Positions 33,878 to 41,888 of a stretch of DNA of 53,852 nucleotides are shown here, piece by piece. The notes under the pieces are model-generated. The model saw only the letters and a program-made list of their open reading frames with translations. It searched no databases and had not been told where the DNA came from. The position numbers and the translations under genes were made by a program. The DNA lies in contig JAURGK010000016.1 in assembly GCA_030833845.1 (NCBI GenBank), positions 1 to 53,852 of the forward strand, in the 5' to 3' direction. Positions within the stretch are counted from its first letter, which is position 1. Each line of letters begins with the position of its first letter. This stretch comes from Crocinitomicaceae bacterium. Lineage in GTDB: Bacteria > Bacteroidota > Bacteroidia > Flavobacteriales_D > Crocinitomicaceae.

Positions 33878-35500
33878 ATGATTCGCATAGTTAAATGCAT
33901 ACTAATTCTATGGTTGATGGGGCAGTCTTTGTATGCCCAAATGCGCTATGCGCTTGATCCAAACCAAGCTGAAGTTCTACAAAGTTTCAAATTAAATAGC
34001 CTAAATTCAGCAACTTTCTACACCGAAGATAATTGGCACAAACAATTCATCATATGGCAGCAAGAGGCAGTCAAGTCGGGTTATTTTTTGTTTGATCTTA
34101 CTGTCTCAGAGAAGAAAGATAGCGTCATTTTTCATCGCATTGAGCTTGGTCCTCATTTTGAGGGTATTTATTTACAATCTAATGGCAGCTCAATAGGTCC
34201 ATTCAATGCGGATGAAATTCAAGCAATAATGCATGACACTTTGGATACTTATGTCAATAGTGGCTTCCCCTTTGCCTCAGTACATTTGAAATATCTTTCT
34301 GGAGAAATACCCATGGCACAAATGGACGTCAGGACCGGGCCAAGTGTGAGGTGGGGACAAGTCAAGGTCAAACCGGATGGTATAATTCAACCTGTGGTAC
34401 TACAAAAAATGCTAGCGATTTATCCCAATGAGGCTTTCTCAAAGAGAACACTGGATGCCATTCAATTAAGAGTTCAATCTGATTTTCCCTTCAAATTGAT
34501 CCGGGCACCCGAATGGTCTTTATCTGATGGGAAGGCAGATGTGTTTCTTTATTTAGAGCGCTTAAAGGTAAGTTCGGCGACAGGGATTTTAGGCCTTCAG
34601 CCCAACCCTGCTACACAACAAGCCTCGTTGGTCGGCGAATTAAATGTATTGCTTCAAAACTATTGGCAAAAAAATGAAAAACTACAGGTGCAATGGCGTA
34701 GTATTGCTCCACAGACCCAGCAGCTACAGGGCAAATTATTTTGGCCTTATATAGCAGGAAGTGCATATGGGGTGAATTGCTCTTTTGCACTCTATAAACG
34801 CGATACCACTTTTCTAGAAGTAAAATCTAATTTAGGAATCAACTACCTGTTTAATCATCATTGGCAATTGAGTGCAGCACTCGATTATTGGCAATCAAAT
34901 ACTTTAGCACAAAGTAATTTGAGCTCCCTCAAATCATTTCGAACCTTGACCTACGGCATTGGAGTAAAAAGAGAGGTATTGGATTATATTCAGAATCCTA
35001 GAAAGGGCATGACCTTAGAAGTAAATTATCTGGTTGGAAATAGACGCAGCGATAATACCATACTTACCTGGCGGTTTAATCTTACGCAACGCTATTTCAT
35101 TCCACTTCTTAAAAGACACGTGATTTGTTGGTCTCAACAGTTAAATCATATTCAGGCACCAGTATTGTTTCAAAATGAATTGTACCGTTATGGAGGTCTG
35201 GATCGAATGCGCGGTTTTGATGAAGAAGCATTTTTTGCATCCACTGTCGCCTATACTGGTTTAGAATACCGCTATTTACTAGACATCAACTCCTATGCCT
35301 TGATTTTTACAGATGTGGCATGGTCTGAAAATTTGGTGAATCTTCAACAAAATCAAAAGTTGTATGCTGTAGGCTTAGGCCTTGTTCTTGGTACAGCAAA
35401 TGGTCAGTTCAAGCTCAACTATGCCCTCGGCACTACTTTTAGTCAGGGTCTAAAATTCAATGCTGGTAAACTACACTTGGGCTATATTTCCTATTTTTAG
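33878..35500 (+). CDS. Omp85-family outer-membrane protein (POTRA plus barrel)
   Basis: 540 residues with a signal peptide (cut after YAQ, about 21). Residues 30-230 look like two or three POTRA-like repeats (GYFLFDLTVSEKKDSVIFHR; DTYVNSGFPFASVHLKYLSG; RWGQVKVKPDGIIQP). The rest is beta-strand-rich, alternating polar and aromatic, ending in aromatic YISYF. The barrel signature RMRGFDEEAF near 440 resembles the VRGY/F loop-6 motif. Its length is shorter than BamA and close to TamA or small surface antigens. Predicted as leaderless. Exact class is unsure. Confidence 0.78.
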   Translation: MIRIVKCILILWLMGQSLYAQMRYALDPNQAEVLQSFKLNSLNSATFYTEDNWHKQFIIWQQEAVKSGYFLFDLTVSEKKDSVIFHRIELGPHFEGIYLQSNGSSIGPFNADEIQAIMHDTLDTYVNSGFPFASVHLKYLSGEIPMAQMDVRTGPSVRWGQVKVKPDGIIQPVVLQKMLAIYPNEAFSKRTLDAIQLRVQSDFPFKLIRAPEWSLSDGKADVFLYLERLKVSSATGILGLQPNPATQQASLVGELNVLLQNYWQKNEKLQVQWRSIAPQTQQLQGKLFWPYIAGSAYGVNCSFALYKRDTTFLEVKSNLGINYLFNHHWQLSAALDYWQSNTLAQSNLSSLKSFRTLTYGIGVKREVLDYIQNPRKGMTLEVNYLVGNRRSDNTILTWRFNLTQRYFIPLLKRHVICWSQQLNHIQAPVLFQNELYRYGGLDRMRGFDEEAFFASTVAYTGLEYRYLLDINSYALIFTDVAWSENLVNLQQNQKLYAVGLGLVLGTANGQFKLNYALGTTFSQGLKFNAGKLHLGYISYF

Positions 35501-35503
35501 TCA

Positions 35504-36082
35504 ATGAGAATCATATTTGCCAGCCATAATGAAAAAAAAGCAAGTGAAATTCGTTCAATTTTACCCCAAGGAATTACTTTACTCACACTAGCTGATTTAA
35601 ATTACCACCAAGAAATTCCCGAAGACGAACCCACTATCGAAGGTAACTCAGCATTCAAGGCACAATGGGTTTTCAAAGAATTCGGCCTACCTTGTTTTGC
35701 AGATGATACTGGTTTGGAAGTGGATGCCTTAGGCGGTGCCCCGGGCGTGCATTCTGCCCGATATGCCTCAGAGCAGCGCTCTGATGAGGCGAATATGGAT
35801 AAGTTATTGTTAGAATTGGGTCCTGGTTTGGCTAGAGATGCCCAATTTAAAACTGTAATTACTTATTGCCAAGCGCAAAAGCAAGTTCAATTTACAGGAA
35901 TTGTAAGGGGGAAAATCAGTGAAGTCAAAAGAGGTGATCAGGGCTTTGGCTATGATCCTGTTTTTATGGCCGAAGATACCAACCTAACTTTTGCCCAAAT
36001 GCCACTTGAGCAAAAAAATAATTACAGCCATCGAGCTAGGGCAATGAAGCAGTTTTTGAGCTTCTTAACAGATCAAATTTAG
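35504..36082 (+). CDS. rdgB: Non-canonical purine NTP pyrophosphatase (RdgB/HAM1)
   Basis: Hydrolyses ITP, XTP and dITP. 192 residues with the opening ASHNEKKASEI, the metal-binding FADDTGLEVDALGGAPGVHSARYA near 65-88, the FGYDPVF signature near 145, and the C-terminal MPLEQKNNYSHRARA. It starts 3 bases after the Omp85-type gene and overlaps folB by 4 bases tail to tail. Confidence 0.95.
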   Translation: MRIIFASHNEKKASEIRSILPQGITLLTLADLNYHQEIPEDEPTIEGNSAFKAQWVFKEFGLPCFADDTGLEVDALGGAPGVHSARYASEQRSDEANMDKLLLELGPGLARDAQFKTVITYCQAQKQVQFTGIVRGKISEVKRGDQGFGYDPVFMAEDTNLTFAQMPLEQKNNYSHRARAMKQFLSFLTDQI

Positions 36083-36432
36083 ATTTCGATTGAAATAGCC
36101 ACGGAATCTACATCGCCGTTGATGGGTGGGCAAATTTTAGTGATTTTAACCTTTAAGGCTAAAATTCCGTTCAATTCCTCTTGGAGTCTGTTGACAATGC
36201 GTTGCCCCACTTGTTCAATGAGTTTGGATCGTATGGCCATCTCGGCAACAACAATTTCATTGACTTGAACATAATCTATCGTATCGGCAAGCGTGTCATG
36301 AAGGGCAGCTTGACTAAAGTCAGTATGCAATTCAACATCAACTATATAATTACCGCCAATGCGCGCTTCTTCATCCAAGCAGCCATGAAAGGCATAGCAC
36401 TTGATGCCTTCTACAAATATTTTATGCTTCAT
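36079..36432 (-). CDS. folB: Dihydroneopterin aldolase
   Basis: Cleaves dihydroneopterin in folate synthesis. 117 residues: starts MKHKIFVEGIKCYAFHGCLDEEARIGGNY, with the family Gly-Cys/His region, DYVQVNEIV near 70, the catalytic Lys-region ALKVKITKICPPI near 95-107. The start overlaps gltX by 11 bases. folK is elsewhere in the window. Confidence 0.92.
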   Translation of the reverse strand: MKHKIFVEGIKCYAFHGCLDEEARIGGNYIVDVELHTDFSQAALHDTLADTIDYVQVNEIVVAEMAIRSKLIEQVGQRIVNRLQEELNGILALKVKITKICPPINGDVDSVAISIEI

Positions 36433-37951
36433 TGATAATTTGCTCCACTTTATTCAGCCCTACCTCTATGCGCGCCAAGACCTCATCTTTACCTAAAAAG
36501 GTAGAAATATCAAACATTCCAGGTCCGGCACCTACTCCGGTCAATACCAAGCGATAAGGCAATAGTACAGCTCCGATTCCTAGGCCTTTAGCTTCTAAGT
36601 ATGCTTTAAAAGCATGCTCTACTGTTTGGGCCGAAAAGTCAGATAAAGAGGCAAGTACTGATTTCCATTCAATCAAATAACTGCTTGTTTCTGCTTTCCA
36701 CTTTTTTCGAATGGTTTCTGAATCATAGTTTGAAGGACGATCAAAAAGGTAAGCTCCTTCTACAAGTATGTCTTTTGCGAAGGTGGCGCGTTCTTTCATT
36801 AGTTGACAAACAGTTTGTAGCTCTTGGTCAGAGAGTGCAATATGTTCAATTTGACGTAGTTGGTTGGCGATTTCTTCGTTGGACTGTGCCCGCAAGTAAG
36901 TTTGTTGAAACCATTTGGTTTTATTGGGGTCAAATTTAGCTCCGGCCTTGCTTACACGGTCTAGTGAAAAGGCATCAACAAGCTGTTCAAGTGAAAATAT
37001 TTCTTGTTCAGTTCCAGGATTCCAACCTAAAAAAGCCAACATATTGATAAATGCACCAGGCAAGTATCCGTTTTCTCGATAACCTGAATAAAGTTCGCCT
37101 TCAGCGGTGGTCCAATTGGTTGGGAAAACAGGGAAACCAAGGCGGTCACCATCTCGTTTGGATAGTTTGCCATTGCCATCGGGCCTCAATAAGAGGGGAA
37201 GGTGTGCAAATTCTGGACAAGGCCATCCGAAGGCTTCGTAAAGCATGATGTGCAAAGGGGCAGATGGCAACCATTCTTCGCCGCGTATCACATGGCTTAT
37301 TTGCATGGTATGATCATCAACAATATTTGCCAAGTGATAGGTTGGCATGCCGTCGCTTTTAAAAAGTACCTTGTCATCGAGGTTATTGGTATTGACAACC
37401 ACCCAACCACGAATCATGTCTTGGAATCGTATATCCTGATTTCGTGGCATTTTCATGCGAATAACATATGGCGCACCTGATTCAAGTAATTGAGCTACTT
37501 CGGATTGCGGTAGAGTCAAGGAGTTACGCATGCTATTGCGCGTTACGCTGTTGTATTGCCAATTGGGCATGCCCATGGTTTTGGCTTGTTCGCGCATGCG
37601 GTCTAAATCTTCGGCTGTATCAAATGCGTAGTAGGCTTTATCTTCAGCAATGAGTTTTTCTGCATAAGGTTTGTACATTTCCTTGCGCTCAGATTGCACG
37701 TAAGGTCCAAAATCTCCTCCTAAGCCCGGGCCTTCAGTGGGCATGATGCCACACCATTGCAAGGCATCCATGATATACTGTTGTGCACCTGGAACAAATC
37801 GAGTTTGATCTGTATCTTCAATACGGATTAGAAAGGTACCGTTATGTTTTTTGGCAAACAAATAATTGTAAAGAGCTGTTCTCACACCACCCATATGCAA
37901 TGGGCCGGTAGGTGAGGGCGCAAAACGAACGCGAACTGGTGCTACTGACAT
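36422..37951 (-). CDS. gltX: Glutamyl-tRNA synthetase
   Basis: Charges tRNA-Glu. Start at 37951 (MSVAPVRVRFAPSPTGPLHMGG) because the -7 box lies at 37970-37977, over the earlier in-frame ATG at 37972. 509 residues. The HIGH motif is HMGG at 19-22 and the KMSKS loop is KLSKR near 250. The long C-terminal anticodon domain (to about 509) makes it a full-length bacterial enzyme. gltX-folB are in one unit. Confidence 0.95.
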   Translation of the reverse strand: MSVAPVRVRFAPSPTGPLHMGGVRTALYNYLFAKKHNGTFLIRIEDTDQTRFVPGAQQYIMDALQWCGIMPTEGPGLGGDFGPYVQSERKEMYKPYAEKLIAEDKAYYAFDTAEDLDRMREQAKTMGMPNWQYNSVTRNSMRNSLTLPQSEVAQLLESGAPYVIRMKMPRNQDIRFQDMIRGWVVVNTNNLDDKVLFKSDGMPTYHLANIVDDHTMQISHVIRGEEWLPSAPLHIMLYEAFGWPCPEFAHLPLLLRPDGNGKLSKRDGDRLGFPVFPTNWTTAEGELYSGYRENGYLPGAFINMLAFLGWNPGTEQEIFSLEQLVDAFSLDRVSKAGAKFDPNKTKWFQQTYLRAQSNEEIANQLRQIEHIALSDQELQTVCQLMKERATFAKDILVEGAYLFDRPSNYDSETIRKKWKAETSSYLIEWKSVLASLSDFSAQTVEHAFKAYLEAKGLGIGAVLLPYRLVLTGVGAGPGMFDISTFLGKDEVLARIEVGLNKVEQIINEA

Positions 37952-37969
37952 ATCAAAATTAATAGAGTG

Positions 37970-37977
37970 CAAAGATA
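37970..37977 (-). promoter_or_regulatory. -7 box of gltX
   Basis: TATCTTTG on the minus strand, exact consensus with a GC after it, 18 bases before the ATG at 37951. It decides the start. Confidence 0.6.
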
Positions 37978-37997
37978 GTAAATTGAATAGAATCTAT

Positions 37998-38918
37998 TTA
38001 GCTATTGACTTTTGAGACAATCTTCTTTTGACAAAAATTAATTCTATGACCTTCTATTTCTATGACACCCAGGCGCACACCAGCCCATCCTACCTGATGA
38101 ATCCAAACCGTAGAGCCCGATGGATTTTGTATGGCGGTTGGGGCATCCATAAAAGTGTGGGTATGGCCACCAATAATAAGGTCTATGCCGGAAACTTGCT
38201 GAGCAAGTTTGATATCGCTAGGGGTGGTGTCATCTGGGTATTTGTATCCTAAATGAGACAAACAAATGATGTAATCACATTTTTCCTGTTGTAGTGCTTC
38301 CACGGTAGTTTGAGCACTTTTAATAGGGTCCTTGATTTGTATACCCTGGTAATTGGCGGCAGGAACAAGGCCATTCAACTCAACACCTAAACCGAAAATC
38401 CCTATTTTAAAAATCCCTTTTTGAATGATGTGATAGGGCTCAATTTGTCCTGCAAGGGCAGTATTTGTGAAATCATAATTGGCATTGGTGAATTTGAAAT
38501 TTGCATATTTTTTGGCATTGAGTAAGCCGTCAATGCCAATATCAAAATCATGGTTGCCTAAGGTAACCACATCATACCCAAGTGCGCTCATGAGTTTCAT
38601 TTCCAAAACACCATGGTAGCGATTGAAATATGGGGTACCTTGAAAAAAATCTCCGGCGTCTAGTAAGAGCACATGTTCATTTTTTTGGCGATAGGATTCA
38701 ATGAGCGCTGCTCTTGCTAAAATACCCCCTTGATTTGGGTATAGATTATGATTTTCTGGATGCGGATCGATGTGTGAATGTGTATCGTTGGTATGAAGTA
38801 TGACCAAGCGCTGAACATTCTTTTTTGAAGTACTGGTGGCACTGAGCCATTTTGGTAAAAATAGCCCCACAGATGCCCAGCTTAATCTTTTGAAAAAATG
38901 TCTGCGCGTTGTACTCAT
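37998..38918 (-). CDS. 5'-nucleotidase N-terminal domain protein (metallophosphatase, Tat signal)
   Basis: Phosphatase half of a UshA-type 5'-nucleotidase that removes phosphate from nucleotides. The 306 residues begin MSTTRRHFFKRLSWASVGLF, which matches a Tat signal (TRRHFFK). Metal ligands are all present: HTNDTHSH, LLDAGDFFQG, LGNHDFD, LSHLG and GGHTHTF. The C-terminal substrate-recognition domain is missing; it is encoded separately by the preceding gene, overlapped by ATGA. The two halves should assemble in the periplasm. Last gene of the operon. Confidence 0.93.
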   Translation of the reverse strand: MSTTRRHFFKRLSWASVGLFLPKWLSATSTSKKNVQRLVILHTNDTHSHIDPHPENHNLYPNQGGILARAALIESYRQKNEHVLLLDAGDFFQGTPYFNRYHGVLEMKLMSALGYDVVTLGNHDFDIGIDGLLNAKKYANFKFTNANYDFTNTALAGQIEPYHIIQKGIFKIGIFGLGVELNGLVPAANYQGIQIKDPIKSAQTTVEALQQEKCDYIICLSHLGYKYPDDTTPSDIKLAQQVSGIDLIIGGHTHTFMDAPTAIQNPSGSTVWIHQVGWAGVRLGVIEIEGHRINFCQKKIVSKVNS

Positions 38919-39613
38919 TTGAGGTATCTTGGTTTTTGGTCTAAAATCAATTCGCCTTGATGCTTCGCTTGTTCAATAAAAATGTCGCGTAGAAGTATGT
39001 TGGTTGGAATTTGTTCGGTATTGATAAAAAAGGTCATTTGATCACCACCGGTTGCCAAAAAATCAGAAGTGAGTACCCAAATATATTCCATTTCTGGAGT
39101 TAAACCCTTGATCTGTAGATGAGTACTTGTAAATGTGCAGTTAGACATGGGCTCGCCGCCACTTTTCAATAAATAGGCCTCTATCTCTGGTATTTTCCAA
39201 ACGGGAAACTTTACCCATACCAGGCGGTTATCAAAAGGCATAAGTTTGTAAAAGTCAGATAAACTGAGGCTTCCTGCTCCAAAAGATGCACGGATCCCAC
39301 CTTTGTTTAGTAGGCAAATGACTGGTTCAGTGCGCTCGGTAGAATGTATTTGTGATTCATATACGGCATCAGCACACCAATTCATTAGGTTAGAACTTGG
39401 CCTTTGAACTATCAAATCTTGTGGTGTCTCGGCGATGACTTGATCAAACTCACGGTGCAAAGAATCTTGATAAGGGGCCAGTACGCTAGCTAGCGCTGAA
39501 GCTGCAGTATCTTGGCTTACAACTATTGACTGAACGCTCAGGGTAGGCTCTAAATAAGTAGAGCAAGCCATTAGGCTTGCTCCAATAAAAAAATACACAA
39601 TATTAAGCTTCAT
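38915..39613 (-). CDS. 5'-nucleotidase C-terminal domain lipoprotein
   Basis: Nucleotide-binding half of a UshA-type enzyme. The 232 residues have a lipobox LMA|C at Cys17. The domain spans about 60-220: NLMNWCADAVYESQI, LLNKGGIRASFGAGSLSLSDFYKLMPFDN in pieces, and TSDFLATGGDQ, all hallmarks of the family's C-terminal domain. The phosphatase half is the next gene. As a lipoprotein it is anchored by the Sec/LspA route while its partner carries a Tat signal. It overlaps the nuclease stop by 1 base. Confidence 0.9.
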   Translation of the reverse strand: MKLNIVYFFIGASLMACSTYLEPTLSVQSIVVSQDTAASALASVLAPYQDSLHREFDQVIAETPQDLIVQRPSSNLMNWCADAVYESQIHSTERTEPVICLLNKGGIRASFGAGSLSLSDFYKLMPFDNRLVWVKFPVWKIPEIEAYLLKSGGEPMSNCTFTSTHLQIKGLTPEMEYIWVLTSDFLATGGDQMTFFINTEQIPTNILLRDIFIEQAKHQGELILDQKPRYLK

Positions 39614-41886
39614 TATTCAATAACGAACTCTCGTTGTACTTGCCCGTAGGCGGTATTGACCTTTAAATAGTATACACCGGGCTTGATGTCATTAATTGGT
39701 AGAGTGAGTACAGGTAGGTTCAAATCTTGAGCTGCCCCAATTTGTCGGCCTTGGAGGTCGATGATTTGATAGGCTGTAATTTCTAGACCATTTACTTGTG
39801 CATACAAGGTTTGTGAGGCAGGTACCGGAAATACTGAGAAATTATTACTGAGTTTATCCTCCAGACCCATATCGCAATTGAGGTAAGTCATGTTCGCAAA
39901 ATTGATGTGGCAGGCAAAATAGGCTGAATCAATAAACGGATTGCGGTTTCCTTGAAGCGTATACACGTATTCATGGCGTGCAATTTCATAATTGTCAGGA
40001 GCATCATTGAAATGCCATGTCTTCAAAGACTCTTGGCTTTGATTGGCAGGTAACTCCCAGGTTAAACCAGATTGCCCATTGTAGCATGTTGCCATATAGA
40101 AAATGGATCTGGCTGCGTTGCCTTTTTGTTCAGGGCGTGGTTCATAAACCAACTGATTTCCGCTGTAACCAACGCTGCCACCCAAATAGTTGAAAACAAC
40201 ATTGCCGTCAATATCCATCAATGGTAAGTTAGAACGAGGCGTGTTGGCTTGCTGCAGGTTGGTTGGCCAAAGGTTGTGTTGATCGTTATATTCTGGTTTT
40301 TCAGGGTTATCGCATGGAAAAGTCGCCATCCAAGAATGAGAGTAGGTGTGTTCACGTGAATAGCCTAAGGCACTCCAGGCAAAAGGATCATTGAAAACTT
40401 TGCGCTCTCCTGAATACACACATTCTACATAAGACTGCCCATTGGTGGTGTCGCGCACTTCGTATTGGTGCATCATTGTGGTGAGGTAGTTGTAGTAGGA
40501 AATCGAAGTATGTGGATTGATCAGTGCACTCAAGTCTCCAAGAAAACTTGCAGATCCTGAGTTGATACCATCGTAGTAATTTCCTACTTGACTGCCAAGG
40601 GTGATAATATAAGCACTTCCAGGTATGGTCTGGTCATAATTTTGGTATCCATCTGGCCCGTTGAATGCGAAAATAGCAAATACGTATCCAGTATTGGCCA
40701 ATACATGGCGTGGCGAAAAAGAAGTGCCCGGCCCAACATAAGCCACTTTGGCATTGCCAATCACATCACCTCTTTTGTAGGTGTTTCCATCAAGTGGATA
40801 GCCTTGAATTGGCGATGTGCCATCGCCCTCTTTCCATAAAACCAAGTATTGTTCTGCACCCGATGGTGTGAATTCACCCACTAATTTATAAGGGGTAACA
40901 ACAGGCCAAGTTACGAAATTTGATTCCGGATTTATTGGTTCTGTTGCCAGATTATTGGTCCCTATGCCGTATAAATGAATGATGTATGGGTTTTCATCGT
41001 TGTCATTGTTGGCAATAGAAAGTGTTGCCAATCTAGAGCCAATACCTGTAGGTGTAAATTGTAAGGATACTACTTGGCTGCTTGTTGGCCCAACAGTAAC
41101 ATTTGCACTACAGGCATATTCAGCAGCAGATGGGCCAGAGAAACTTGCGCCACTCACAGTTAAATTTTGCACCCCATAGTTTTCAATGGTAATATCAGTT
41201 GAAGCTGCAGTTCCTACGACGTAGGTATCACCAGAAAGTACGTCCACACCGTTGATTTTCACATTGATTTCTACGGAAGGGGCCACATATGGAAAAATAT
41301 CGAGCACGCTTCTTGGAATCAATTGATAGTTGGCGTTGTATTGCCCCATTAGACCTATCACAGTTACTGGGCCTGAAGGTATAGCAGAACCATCAATATT
41401 GGTGCTGCCGTTGATGCGCACATCCAAAGTATTGGAACCGTCATTGACCTGAACAGTACTGTTTCCGGTTGCAAAATTCCCAGATTGAACAAAGGTAACA
41501 TTATCTAGGCGCACCAATTGCCCCTCTAAACTTTCACCAGCGCTTGCAATCGGGATCTGAAGTGGGGTAGGTTGAACAACTGCTGGTCCGTGATTTATAA
41601 AAGAATTTGTTGGTGATAATTCCAAAAGCCCACTGAATTCAAATAAAACACCTGTTGCTGTGATGGAATCTCCTTTTTGAACGCTCGCTAAATTCGTGCC
41701 GTAGCATGCGATTCCTGCTGTACCGTCTTGCATATAACGAATAGGGCCTAGTTCCGCTCCATTGGTAACGACACCTGTAACGGTAACTGTTTGTCCAATG
41801 CCTAAATTGCGGACTTGTTCGATGGTTTGAGCCATCAGCATCTGACTAAAAGTCAAGATACTTAGAAAAGATAAAAGTTTTCTCAT
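39613..41886 (-). CDS. Secreted modular nuclease (endonuclease I type) with T9SS sorting tail
   Basis: 757 residues. Signal peptide cut after MAQ (about 20). Residues about 21-200: OB-fold-like region found in extracellular nucleases (YMQDGTAGIACYG, LEGQLVRLDNVTF). About 210-320: choice-of-anchor D/ASPM-like beta domain (DITIENYGVQNLTV, IVSLQFTPTGIG-like). About 325-430: a beta-rich linker. About 430-640: endonuclease I (NucM/EndA) domain with SREHTYSHSWM, NDQHNLWPTNLQQANTPRSNLP, and EQKGNAARSIFYM. The last 75 residues are a Por/T9SS sorting domain (FSVFPVPASQTLY, then PGVYYLKV). Cleaves DNA and possibly RNA outside the cell. Confidence 0.92.
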   Translation of the reverse strand: MRKLLSFLSILTFSQMLMAQTIEQVRNLGIGQTVTVTGVVTNGAELGPIRYMQDGTAGIACYGTNLASVQKGDSITATGVLFEFSGLLELSPTNSFINHGPAVVQPTPLQIPIASAGESLEGQLVRLDNVTFVQSGNFATGNSTVQVNDGSNTLDVRINGSTNIDGSAIPSGPVTVIGLMGQYNANYQLIPRSVLDIFPYVAPSVEINVKINGVDVLSGDTYVVGTAASTDITIENYGVQNLTVSGASFSGPSAAEYACSANVTVGPTSSQVVSLQFTPTGIGSRLATLSIANNDNDENPYIIHLYGIGTNNLATEPINPESNFVTWPVVTPYKLVGEFTPSGAEQYLVLWKEGDGTSPIQGYPLDGNTYKRGDVIGNAKVAYVGPGTSFSPRHVLANTGYVFAIFAFNGPDGYQNYDQTIPGSAYIITLGSQVGNYYDGINSGSASFLGDLSALINPHTSISYYNYLTTMMHQYEVRDTTNGQSYVECVYSGERKVFNDPFAWSALGYSREHTYSHSWMATFPCDNPEKPEYNDQHNLWPTNLQQANTPRSNLPLMDIDGNVVFNYLGGSVGYSGNQLVYEPRPEQKGNAARSIFYMATCYNGQSGLTWELPANQSQESLKTWHFNDAPDNYEIARHEYVYTLQGNRNPFIDSAYFACHINFANMTYLNCDMGLEDKLSNNFSVFPVPASQTLYAQVNGLEITAYQIIDLQGRQIGAAQDLNLPVLTLPINDIKPGVYYLKVNTAYGQVQREFVIE

Positions 41887-41888
41887 GA

